A stretch of 64,000 bases of DNA from Flammula alnicola. Its lineage: Eukaryota; Basidiomycota; Agaricomycetes; Agaricales; Strophariaceae. The first letter of the stretch is position 1. The number at the start of each line of letters is the position of its first letter. The stretch covers positions 1 through 64,000 of the forward strand of contig JADNRV010000171.1 of NCBI GenBank assembly GCA_015499995.1, written 5' to 3'. The position numbers and the translations under genes were made by a program. Under the pieces are notes generated by a model. It worked only from the letters and a program-made list of their open reading frames with translations. It made no database searches and was not told where the DNA came from. Below, piece by piece: positions 34,701 to 45,006 of the stretch.

Positions 34701-36831
34701 CAGCTAGCGCATCGGCCGCTGGTGGTAAACCTGAATGCGCGATAGTCACGGCGTTTAGTGGCTCGAGACTATGTACAATTCTAAAGGTTACACCATCTTT
34801 CTTCATGACCGTGAACCATCTCGATCTGTATGATGAGCTAGATGGTTCATAGGTCTTGGCTTGAATCTTTGTCCAAATAAAGTCGCAGACTTCTTGTGCA
34901 TCCCTGGTGGTATTGGAATATTCTTCAATACCCAGGGTTTATGCTCTATTGTAGGAATCTCTACCGGCGGGAAGAATTCAGATTTGAATCTCCCTTTTTC
35001 CGTGTCATCCCAGGCGAATCCTCATTTTGTTCCATCATTAATTGGTGAACTAGCTTCTTTTCTTCTGGCCAGAGAAAGTCCCCTGCATGCGCCTTGTCGA
35101 TTATCTTTTTCCTCTCCTCAGTGTACCTCCCTGTGGGTGTAAACTCCGGGGGATTGGGACTCAACTGTGGCATATCAGCTAGCGGGTCTCCCTTGATGTC
35201 CCGTATAATCCTGAATTTATCTGGAAGCTCTTGGTACACTGGTCGCACTTTAGTGGCCACAGGTTTATATTTCTTCCCTGCTAGCACACTAGCCGTCTCA
35301 GTTTCTTCCCTAGTTCGTATTCTTTTACATCTGGCCCTCTGTTTATCGGAAATATCTCTTGTCCGAACACTCCCCTAGGTTGGGAATACTGGTTCCGTTC
35401 CCTGCTGATAGACCGTCTGATACAAGTACTTATGCACTTTCTCCCGGTCATTGTCCTCTACTGCCGACTCCAATATTCCTTGAGCTAGGTACGCATTCCT
35501 CAGCTCTTTCTTTTTAAAACTTTTGCTATCGAGAGGGGTTGTGTATCCTATGATTTGGATACTCCCATCTCGATCATCTCTTTCAATCATTAGTGCGACC
35601 TCTCCTTGATAACTCATCAACTCATCGAGGGTTGAAAAGAACTGTCGGGCTGCTTCTTTAGAATGCCCGGTGGTTGTCCTCTATCGTACGTGGGCATAGT
35701 AATTTTTCTAGACGTGTTTGGGTCTGTGATAGTGAGGAGCTGAGTGCCGTCTGGGGCATTCTTCACCTCGCTAGATGTTAGACATTCAAACGGTCGTCCT
35801 AGTAGCACCTTGTACGCCGGGTTCACCATTACATGCACTTGGAAATATAAAGTTATTTCTCCAAACACAAATGGCACATTCCTAGCTAGTCCCAATGTCT
35901 TTTCAATTTGCTTATTGGCGCTCTGCATATGTATAATAATCGCAGGGTCCCAATTAAGTCTGAGTTTGACTGCCGTTCCTTTCCCATTGAGATGATTTGC
36001 GAACCACCATCCAATAATGCTTCCTCGGTGGCCACCCCGTTGATCACAGGATGTACCGCCTTTAAAGGGTGCGATTCCTTTGCCACTAGCAGTTTCCTAG
36101 GTTCTTCACCCGGAGCTAGCTCGTTCAAATACTGCACAAAGGGATCTTCTATAACAATGGCTCCCTTGGTAAGCCATCGCAATCCATTGCGAGCACTCGA
36201 TACTTGGCGGGGTAAATCTTCTGCTAGCATATATTGTGGTAATGGTTCCTCCTTCTCATAGTCGGTCCCACTTCCTCTTCTTCTTCTTCTATCATTGTCA
36301 CCTTGCGCACCTCAATATTGGTTGGTACGCGCCTAGCTGAGAATTCTTTTACAAATTTCTTCTGCATCTGGCTGTTCGCAACTCCCATTAGCTGCGCTTG
36401 AGTGACTTCCACCTTCAACTGCTTTAGTTGCTCCACTATTTCACCAATATCGACTTCATCTTCAATAGGCGCCCGGTGTTTATATGCCGGACCCTTCTTT
36501 TCTATATTGGGAATTGGCTCTTCCCTGGGCTTCGGTCTCATTTTGACAACCGTGACAGGGGCGGTACGTCAATGTACGGCATCATCTTCGGCTTCGGATG
36601 CGCCACAGTCTCAGGATTAACCTCGGCGATCTCGAAGTCCACCCGTTTCTGCTTCGATTTCGGGGCCGCTGTTCTCTGTCGCGGCGCTAGCTCCTCTTCC
36701 TCCTCATCACTACTCTCTATTTCCTCTACGCGTTTCTTTTTATTTACGTCCTCCGGCGCTGTCAGTCTAGGAGCAGTCGCTTTCTGTCTCCTAGTACCCG
36801 CTTTTGCCTTCATCGAACTCAATCGAAACCC
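31704..36831 (-). CDS. pol: Element A pol polyprotein (protease, RT, RNase H, integrase), broken frames
   Basis: In element order: a Ser/Glu/Lys-rich linker (36538-36822), then an aspartic protease with L-L-D-G-G-S-Q-I-I-S-M (about 36010-36050), a reverse transcriptase with F-Q-T-P-F-G-A-L-R-L and Y-I-D-D at about 34480, an RNase H with L-A-V-D-T-S-W and K-R-E-L-F-G-L-L (33525-34295), and an integrase with an H-H-C-C zinc motif (H-D-S-L-G-H-R-G ... C-H-M-C) and the D-D-E core (D-T-M-H-M, S-D-N-G-A-P-F, E-R-P-H-W). The integrase frame 31704-32987 is intact to its acidic C-terminus. About ten frame changes separate the blocks. At 36541, for example, one A missing from a run would restore continuity. 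Pol must be reached from gag by a shift at 36825-36831. Autonomous activity is unlikely as sequenced. Confidence 0.85.
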
Positions 36832-38887
36832 GGATCCTCGACTTCTCCTCTAGGTGGCTGCCCCGACCTAGTTAATGCTAGTATGGTCCCCTGTTTTTCC
36901 GCAGCTAGCATCTCCTCATACGTCTCTCTATACTCATCCATCTCGTCTCGTCGCTGCTGCTGATAGACCGTGCTAGGTCTCGACTGGTAGGACGGACCTG
37001 GCCTCCCCTGCAACTCTTGTCTCAATTTTTCTATCACCTCGTCCCTCTGATCTCTCTGCTGGTTCGTGTAGAGCGACATGGAACCTTGATGCGCTTGGAG
37101 ATGATACATCCCCGGTACGCTCTCTGTCTCCCATGATTGGAACGCGACGTCAGTTTTCTGCTTCGCGTGCCACTCATCTACTCGATCCTTGACAGGCCTA
37201 GTTGGGTCAAACGATATCATCCTGCCATCTGGGAAGTACAGTTTTCCCCCGTCTCCTAGATTCACCTTTCCCGTCGTCAGATGCGCTTGGCGCACTGGAC
37301 AATCTCTGTACATATGACCAGTCATATGACAGTAGAAGCAATTCCTAGGCGCTTCTGGCGGCTGATAGCGCATCATTGGAGGCGGTGGGGGCTGGTACAT
37401 TCTCATAGGCGCCGGCTGGGGTGGAGGCATTTGCTGCACCATCCTAGTCTGCTGATGAATACTATTTTTGAATTCATCCAACAACTGCTTCTGATTTCTC
37501 TCGCTAGTTGTTATCCAATCTTTGAAGATGGAAAACTCCTGCTTGATACTCTCTAGCTCTCGTTGTACTGGAGCTAGCACCATGCTCTCCGTTTTTATTC
37601 TGACCGGAGGAACCAGTGGTAACTCCTCCCTTTCCACTCCTGTGGCTCCAGGATTTAGTGCCCGAGCTAGGTCTTCTGCCACTCGGATAAACTCGTCTAG
37701 CTTGTACCTGTCTTCCGCCCGAGCTGGTGGTGCAGTCGACGCGGTGAGTCCTCCCACATTATTGCTGATTAAGAAATCCAGCATATCCTTTGACTGAGTT
37801 GCCTGCAGATCTAGCTTGGCATATACTCGGTTTCGGAATTCTGGGGTGAGGCACCCCGCAAAGTAGGCTACTAGCGTATGATTCGCTAGCAACGTCGGTG
37901 CTTCCGCTAGCTTCTTGGACTCGACTTTAAACGCTCTTTTGAACGTTAACAGCTCCGAGAGATCCGATTCTCCGATTCTCTGATTTTCTTTGCACACTTG
38001 TTTAAGGCGCTTCAGAGATCCAGTAGATAGACCTATAGCTTCGGGGTAATCCTTAATGATATCTTTCTTGTAGTCGACGTAGGTTTTTCCTGCGCCCGCA
38101 TATGAGTCAAAGGATTGCCATTGCGCCTCTATTCTGGGCGATACGTATCGTCCAACATATTTCTTTTTATCGACGTCCGTCAATCCCGTATTCCCTTTGA
38201 AACACTCCTCTAAGTCGTCGAAATATCTCAACAACTCTTCCGGCCTGCTATCTTCAAACTGAGGCGCCCCCTTCTGATTCCTAGCTGGCATCGGCATGAT
38301 GGGCGTAGTATCGGGTCTTCCTAGTTTCTTTTTAGCTAGCTCTACTAGAATCTCACAAAAGCCGCTGAGTATGTCTCCTGCTTTTCTGGTTGAGATTTTT
38401 GTCTCTGTTTTTCTTTGCTAGTGGATGGACGGCTCTCCTCCTCTTTGTCTAGCCCTAAATCTCGTCCTAGCGGAATTTCCTTTAGTAACTCCTTTCCTAG
38501 TTCTTCTTCACTAGCTTGGTCCCAATCTTCGGGTATTTTCTCTTTTAGCAAGCTAGTTTCTTTCGAGCTTATTGAGAGGCTAGGTGACAGAGGTTCTGAT
38601 TTTGCGGAACGGAATTCTTCCGTTTGAGGCTCTACAGACGCTCGGTTTTCACTAGTTTCTCCAACTGGCTCGTTTTGTTCCGCAATCGTGCTCGATTTCG
38701 GTGTGTTACTCCTCCTTCTTCTCCTTTTCTTTCCCGGGTTTTCGTTAGGTAGTCCCGGTATTTGACCAGCGGCTTGCGAGTTACGCGTACCTCTGGGTTG
38801 CGGCCCGCTTTGTGAAGGTCCACTAGCTGGCTGCGTGGGTCTCGCCAACGACGACGGCGGATTGCTTGGCTTAGGCGCCGTTTTCAC
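36819..38887 (-). CDS. gag: Element A gag (disordered N-terminus, capsid, zinc knuckle)
   Basis: The main frame 36819-38297 is 492 codons. It begins M-P-M-P-A-R-N-Q-K-G-A-P-Q-F and carries retrotransposon-gag capsid helices (L-L-R-Y-F-D-D-L-E, S-L-K-R-L-K-Q-V-C, F-K-R-A-F-K-V-E-S), a proline-rich linker, and a C-C-H-C zinc knuckle (C-F-Y-C-H-M-T-G-H-M-Y-R-D-C). A further upstream frame (38345-38887) rich in Ser, Pro, Lys and Glu is probably the N-terminal disordered region, cut from the rest by a frame change near 38345. Gag ends with TGA at 36819-36821, six bases after a GGGTTTC heptamer. Confidence 0.82.
36825..36831 (-). promoter_or_regulatory. Candidate -1 ribosomal frameshift site between gag and pol of element A
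   Basis: In the gag frame the codons are CCG GGT TTC GAT TGA. G-GGT-TTC fits the X-XXY-YYZ rule for -1 slippage, and the -1 frame is exactly the one that continues into the pol linker. The related element B has GGGTTTT at the equivalent place. Confidence 0.5.
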
Positions 38888-39004
38888 TGACTAGATGTGG
38901 TATTTTTCGATTGATTTCGCTTTTACAAACGTCCTCGCTCAATTGTACCGGTTTTGTGTAATGCTACGAATTTCAAAGTTCCAATAAAATATGTTTCTGA
39001 ACCA

Positions 39005-39023
39005 CCCCTCGCGGTGGGCTCCA
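39005..39023 (-). other. Primer binding site of element A
   Basis: On the element strand, two bases after the 5' LTR, the sequence TGGAGCCCACCGCGAGGGG begins with TGG, as expected for pairing with a tRNA 3' CCA end. The identical motif occurs at the same place in element B. Confidence 0.7.
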
Positions 39024-39025
39024 GA

Positions 39026-40478
39026 TGAGAGACCCGCTACGCGCTCAGCGACCTAAACAACACACACAACTGCGGAGCGAGATCCTAACTAGGTCGAGCG
39101 ACGCTCTACTAGCTTCAGAAATATGTAGTGTGCTGTACTCCACAGTGTTTGTTTTATTTAGCTAGCTGACTTGTAGACAGCGCCTCGCGGTTCGTTTAAA
39201 GTGGGTATGAGGGATTATTCAAATACACGTTTTATCTTCGTTTCAAGCTTCGTTTTATCACAAGGATGAACGGTTTTATTGATTTTAAGGTTTTATGTTT
39301 TAGAAAAGCTCTCTAAGACGCTACTAGCTCGACTTTCGAAGCACTAGCTGCTCTGGAGGCTCGGAACTCGTCTGAAACTAAGGCCGCACTGTGCGCTACC
39401 TTCTGAACGATCTGCTAGCCCACTTGGACTCTGTTTCTGACTTTCTCTAGGCACTCTTCCGGCCTCTAAGCACTCTTCTGGCTTCTAAATTCTTGGACCT
39501 TGTCCTCAAGAACTTCTCTTTAACACTAAGCCTTCTTCTGGCTTTCAAACGAACTCTATTGAAGTCAAACTGATCCTTTATTCGTCCTCTTTCTTACTAG
39601 ACACTGCGTCTTAGCTCGAAATAAAACTGGGAAGAGATTGCTTAAGGTAACTAGCTACATAGGTACATCTTTTATACTACAGCTATGTGTGGTTCTAGTA
39701 TGCGAATAAAATAGTGTAAAACATTCTTATCTCGTGTAAATAATGCCTGCAGGCAATGGGTATAGGGTTGGGTATTCCAGGTGACCAGATAGAGGTCAAG
39801 GGATTTGGAAATTCATCCCATTTTAGCGCGCTAGGACGCTCCTGACTTCCGCGTACCATGCGCATCATGCGTGCGTCTCGGCTAGCGGTGCCGCTTTATT
39901 CCGGATCTGCGGCCATCATTGATGCCGGTTCCTTCTTTCCTTTCTCGTCCTATTACCACTTTTGGTAGCCCCCGGGTAGAGGGTAGAGCGTGCGTCTAAC
40001 TAACGCGTCCGCGTCCCGTGCGTCTCCGTAAGTCACAAGATACGCTCGCTAGTAGTCGACGCATTCCGTCTGCTTCACTAGCTGTGTCTCGCGCTCCTAG
40101 TTGTAGTATTTTGTAGCTAGCTATTCAGCAATACACTGATTGTACTGAATTCGCCGCGCACTAATTCCAAAGTATCCAGAAGTCTTTTAAATTATTCCCC
40201 ATGGTGCGTTTATGCCTCGCTAGTCGTTTATGACTTATGCGTTCTGTGTTTTACTGCCTGATAACTTTTAACTGTCTCCCGGCTTATCATACGGACTCAG
40301 CTAGCTCTGAACCGCGTCTGATTACCATTGTCACAGGTTATATGACACTAGTAGTCGCATAGCTAGGCCTTAGACTACTAACTTGGGTAGGTTATAGTCT
40401 CTCTGTCTCGGTTATATTCTATAGGTAAAAGATGATATATTCGCGAAATTCACGCGCGGCCGGTTTGCGGCCCTATCA
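39026..40478 (-). repeat. 5' LTR of element A
   Basis: Direct repeat of 24001-25459 with the same TG...CA ends. It should hold the promoter driving gag-pol towards lower coordinates. Its outer edge (40478) abuts the integrase coding sequence of element B without a matching target duplication. Confidence 0.9.
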
Positions 40479-43400
40479 CCGGTAACCATAAAGAAAGGCG
40501 AGCATCCTAGCCGCTTTCGGATAGTGATTCGGTCTGCCCACATTACATAGTTAAAGAACCAGTACCACTTGTGTACGTTCTTCGCCCCTAGCATTTTATA
40601 AAGCATTTGTCTGACATCCCAATGGGGTCGTTCAATCGTGCCGTTGGCTCTGGAGTTATAAGGTGAGATGCGGATACCCACAATCCCATATTTCTCCTTC
40701 AACCACTTGGCCGCTAGTTTGAATGGTCCTCCATTATCCGTAACAAATTCCAACATGCATGCCCACCGGCAAATAATATCTTCAAGTACCCACATGCCTA
40801 TAGAGCGACCATCTTCTTTCTTAAGTGGTCTCCCTTCCATCCAGGAAGTCATCGCGTCGCGTCCGTGTACTATATACTTACAACCATTTGAACGTGGTGA
40901 CATATGCATCACATCCGCGTGTAGGGTTTGGAATATGGACGGCATATGAGTTATAACTGGTTGGATTTTAATCATAGTCTTTTGGCGCTCTTGACATAGA
41001 TGGCATGTTTTCACGAACCAACTAACATCTTTCTCCATCTCTGGCCACCAGAAGCGTCGCACTAGTAATTGGTTTGTCGCGTAGAAGCCTCTATGACCTA
41101 CATGGTCGTGCGCGGCTGTCAACATATACATGTGTTTCTCTTTCGCGACTACTAGTCGGTGCTTGGCTCCTGCCGACCTATGGTATAATCGTCCTTGGTA
41201 TATCAAGAATCGCTTCGCGAATCTCAGGAACCGTTCATACTTCTTATTACTCAGATCCGGCGGTCTGAATCTCTTGTCCTTATGCCACTTCATTACAAAC
41301 TCGATGTTACTGTCCTGGTCGCGCGCACTATCCGTCCGATGGTCTTCAGGATAGTCGACACCTTTGTTTTTCAATTCATCTTCGTCGGGTAGCATAAGCG
41401 TTACTACTAGCTGCTGCACATAAGCTGCGCGCACAGGTCCTAGCGCTTCTTTGTTTTCGTTCAAATGTCTTTCCAGTAGTGTTTTCTCTCCTAGTCTGTA
41501 TACAGCGGCTTCAGCCAATTCTTGTGAAAAGCAGCTTATAGATACGGCGATCCCACTGTAGCTTTCATCCATTTCAACCCGATCTAGGATTTCTGCCAGT
41601 AGTACTGCGTGAGGGTCTGACGCGTCGTCGGCCTCTATTTTTAGTTCACTTCTGATTGACGCCGAAGATATAGTTTGGAAGAAGCCTTTTCGGTTATCAA
41701 TTTCATTAACAAAGTCCTCGATTGGTAATGGCTGCGGCTCCGTAGGATCTGCGATCACTAACTCTATGGGTCCGTGGTCATCAATGTCCTCTTCTTCCGT
41801 TGGCTCAGGGTCCGGATCATTCGGTTGTCTATAACGGCGTGAAAGTCCGTCAGGTCCAAAGGTCTTTCCTGCTTTGTGCCTTAGGGTAAAGTGGAACATC
41901 CCAATTTGTTCAATCCACCGGTTAATTACCGCGTTTGGCATCATGTCAGGGTGTTGTAACATCCCTGCAATGTACTTAGCGTCAGTTTCGACTACCAATT
42001 TTCGGCAACCAATTAACCATTTTCGATTGTTCTCGAGGGCGTGCTTCAATCCGAACAGCTCTCGCTTGGGTTGGGAGTAGCGCGCTTCTCTGTCATTCAT
42101 TGTAATAGAACCGAACCTCGCATAGTAATGTTTCTTGGCATCGTCTATATCTTCCTGGAAGATATAGAAACCTATCGCTATGTAAGAGCTGTCCACGGCC
42201 AACACCACATCTCCTTGTCCTTCATAATCTATTGCTTTTAACGCGTACGCGTTCTTCGCTCCATCTTTCAGTAATTTTACTGACTCTTCTTGGTTAGGTC
42301 CCCAAACAAACGGTTCGCGACTATGCGTTAGTTTTTGTAGGTACCTGGCTCTAATTGCATAATTAGAGATGTAACTTCGTAGTACGCCGACAGTACCGAG
42401 GAAACCTCTGACTTGGGACAGGTCCGCAAATTCATCCCAATCCATGATCTGCTTTACACGCTCAGTGGTAGGTTTGCGTCCGTCCATCGCGCATAGGTGT
42501 CCTACTACGGTAATTTCTGCCGCACAGATGACTGACTTATATCCCGAAAAGGTGCCGCCGCAATATCTCATGCGTTGCACTACCCGATTGACATTCTGCA
42601 TGTGTTCCCATACAAAGCGTCTAATGCCCGGGTTTTCTGGTATCATTTCATAAGTGCCGTCCTTATTTTGATAGCGAGTCAGAGGTCCTCTGACCGGAAC
42701 ATCGTCAATATAAGGGATTGTAAAATCGGGCGTCTCTTCTTTCAAAATAAATGTAACATCATCATGGAAAATAGGAACGGAGTTTGTCCAGCCCATTGGT
42801 AAGGTTACCAAGCGCATAGCGCCATAGGGAGTCTGGAATGTAGTAAGATCCCGCGACTGCTCAGCTAGCTGTCGCTCATCATACCCTACATATAAATCAA
42901 ACATTCCGCTGCACGCACGTCCTGCAAAATGCGCGGCTAATTCTTCTGTTGCGGGCGGGAGCCCAGAGTGCGCGATGGTCACCTTATTTAAGGGTTCCAA
43001 ACTATGCACTATCCTGAGCTTCCCATTCTTCTTGGCTACGGTGAACCAGCGAGATCGGTACGGCGAGTTCGACGCCTCGTAGACCTTCGAGTTCTCCTTA
43101 GACCTGATCATCTTACATACTTCATCATAAATTCCCGGGGGAATTGGAATATTCCTTTCCACCCATGGCTTATGTTCTATGATAGGAATGACTACGGGGG
43201 GGAAGAAATCCTCCCTGAAGCTCCCTCGTTCGTCGTCCTCCCAAGCGAAAGCCTGGTTCTGTTCCGCGATGAGTTGATGTACCAGTTTTCGTTCTTCTGG
43301 TAACAAGAAATCCCCATCGTGTACTTTATCCATCGCTTCTTTTCTTTCTTGTGTATATCTTCCTTTCGGCTTAAAGTCAGGCAGGGTTTTGCTAAGCTTG

Positions 43401-43785
43401 GGCATGTCCGCCAACGGATCCCCTTTTATTTCCCGCTTGATCCTATACTGTTCTGGTAAAGACGCATAAACCGGCTTTACTTTCAAAGCGACTGGTTTAT
43501 ATTTCTTCCCTAAGTAGACTGATGCCGCTGGCCCTCGATCCTCTTTTTCTAGTTTGCCCGGATAGATTTGGTTAAGGTAGGATTCGATTTCTACGCGCTC
43601 GTCTCCCTCTATAACCTCCTCATCTAGTGCACATGATAAAAAGGCGAGCCTTTTTCCTTCCTCCGTGAACGTTCCATTATCTTTGTGTTGCGCGTAGTGC
43701 ACGCGCAAGTTCTTCTCGCCTTCTACAATTTCAAGCACCATTACTACCTCTCCGTCATCCGGGATAAGTTCCTCGAGGTTGTCTA
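40479..43785 (-). CDS. pol: Element B pol: RT, RNase H and truncated integrase
   Basis: One long frame of about 1100 codons. It starts after a frame change near 43785 (a T-run) with L-D-N-L-E-E-L-I-P-D-D-G-E. The reverse transcriptase has F-Q-T-P-Y-G-A-M-R-L and Y-I-D-D; RNase H has L-A-V-D-S-S-Y and K-R-E-L-F-G-L; the integrase has H-V-G-H-R-G ... C-H-L-C, then H-A-D-V-M-H-M, T-D-N-G-G-P-F and E-R-P-H-W. The B-derived sequence ends ...F-F-M-V-T-G at 40479; the open frame runs on for about 20 codons inside the LTR of A (to 40412), giving a foreign tail. By comparison with element A about 200 C-terminal integrase residues are missing. Confidence 0.88.
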
Positions 43786-45006
43786 AAAAGCCTGGGCGCT
43801 TTCAGGGGCATCTTGCTGATGCTTCTTCCGGTACTCTACAGGATTCTCACCGCGTTCATATGTAGGTAGACACACCCGCTTTCCAGTATTAGGATCCGTG
43901 ATGGTGATAGTTTGACTACCATCCATCTCGTTTTGTATCCCACTTCTGGTTAGCGCGTCAAACGGTCTTCCCAACAGAACTCGGTATGCAGGATGCTTGA
44001 GGATGTGAACCTGTAGGTAGAGTATAAGCCCACCGAGGTTGAATGGTACATCTCGTGCTAGACCTAGCGTCCTGTTCGTGGTGCCGTTCGCACTCTGCAT
44101 ATTAACCGTGATCCCTGGATTCCAGGTCAAGCCTAGCTCAATAGCGACTTCCTCTGACATCGAGACAATCTGCGAGCCGGGATCTACTACAGCTTCCTCT
44201 TGGCCCATTTGATTGATCTTCAGATAAATAGACCTTAACGCCAGAGACTCTCTCGCCACTATTGGTTTATCAGGTAACGCCCCATCGTGTTCTTGCAGGA
44301 ATTGTAACACAGGATCGCTTGCTACATTCCAATCCGGATTTTGTAACTTGGTATCTGCCCATTCATCCAGTTCATACTCCTGGAATGGTATATCATGCGC
44401 GAATGTCACCCTTGGTGCGGAGGCCTCATTTCTGCTTGGCTTTTCATATTCCTCGTCTAAGATTTCCTCTATTAAGACTGGCTGTCTAGTTTTGGTTATC
44501 TTTTTAGCGAACGCTTTAGTGACCGGACTATCAGGAGAACCGAATAGATTCTTAAGTGGTACGGTTACTGGCGTGTCTAGAATAGCAGCCAATATCTTTT
44601 CAGAGTCGACCTCATCTTCTATGGGCACGCGGTTTTTGTATGCCGGCCCTGGCCTCATCTCTGCCTCTCTAGGCTTAGGCGCGCCTGTGGGTCGTGTAAC
44701 ATATCGCAATGCTGGTACGTCCACATATGGCAACTCCTTGGTTCTTGGTGGATCAATTGCCGCTTTAGGTAATACCTTAGACGCCACTTGATCTCTTTTG
44801 CTTCTGCGGGGGGGACCTCTCCTTACGTCCTCCTCCTCTTGCTCATCGCTCTCCTCTTCTTCTGACTCCTCTATTTCTACTCGACTCTTGCGGTTTCTGT
44901 CCTCAGGGGCCTTGGGTCTTCCGGAAGAGGTCGGTTTCTTCACAGTCCCAGGCTTTCCCATCCTTGAACTATTCAAAAACCCGACAGTTCTCATCCTCCT
45001 CTTCAA
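43783..45006 (-). CDS. Element B pol N-terminal part: linker and aspartic protease
   Basis: 407 codons. An acidic/basic linker (E-E-S-E-E-E-E-S-D-E-Q-E-E-E) is followed by P-A-Y-K-N-R-V-P-I-E-D-E-V-D and by a retroviral-type aspartic protease, with V-V-D-P-G-S-Q-I-V-S-M as the active site (D-P-G-S in place of the more usual D-T/S-G) and H-P-A-Y-R-V-L-L-G-R-P-F as the flap-distal block. It overlaps the end of gag in another frame and is separated from RT by a one-base shift at the T-run near 43785. It matches the linker and protease of element A block for block. Confidence 0.82.
   Translation of the reverse strand: MKRRMRTVGFLNSSRMGKPGTVKKPTSSGRPKAPEDRNRKSRVEIEESEEEESDEQEEEDVRRGPPRRSKRDQVASKVLPKAAIDPPRTKELPYVDVPALRYVTRPTGAPKPREAEMRPGPAYKNRVPIEDEVDSEKILAAILDTPVTVPLKNLFGSPDSPVTKAFAKKITKTRQPVLIEEILDEEYEKPSRNEASAPRVTFAHDIPFQEYELDEWADTKLQNPDWNVASDPVLQFLQEHDGALPDKPIVARESLALRSIYLKINQMGQEEAVVDPGSQIVSMSEEVAIELGLTWNPGITVNMQSANGTTNRTLGLARDVPFNLGGLILYLQVHILKHPAYRVLLGRPFDALTRSGIQNEMDGSQTITITDPNTGKRVCLPTYERGENPVEYRKKHQQDAPESAQAF
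44976..44982 (-). promoter_or_regulatory. Candidate -1 frameshift heptamer of element B
   Basis: GGGTTTT on the minus strand, at the position equivalent to GGGTTTC in element A. In the frame that reads GGT TTT, a TGA follows at once. The upstream gag frame must be corrected by one base to reach this phase. Confidence 0.35.

Larger units (their letters stand above)
24001..40478 (-). mobile_element. Element A: 16.5-kb Ty3/gypsy LTR retrotransposon with antisense passenger genes
   Basis: Two near-identical direct LTRs (24001-25459 and 39026-40478) bound a minus-strand gag-pol (about 38887 down to 31704) and a roughly 6-kb non-pol segment (25460-31600) carrying + strand genes with introns. A primer binding site sits against the right LTR and a purine-rich tract against the left one, so the right LTR is the 5' LTR. 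Pol order is protease, reverse transcriptase, RNase H, integrase, the Ty3/gypsy order. Typical gypsy elements are 5-8 kb, so this one is unusually large. By eye the LTRs differ at about 30-45 positions (2-3 percent). The outside flanks do not match: GACGG precedes the left end, CCGGT follows the right end. Confidence 0.88.

Noticed and set aside
43775..43795. T-run at the protease/RT boundary of element B (and the similar one near 35640 in A) as a programmed frameshift site
   Set aside because: The phase is -1 in both, but neither fits the X-XXY-YYZ rule in the zero frame, and one lost T explains it as well as in the host genes.
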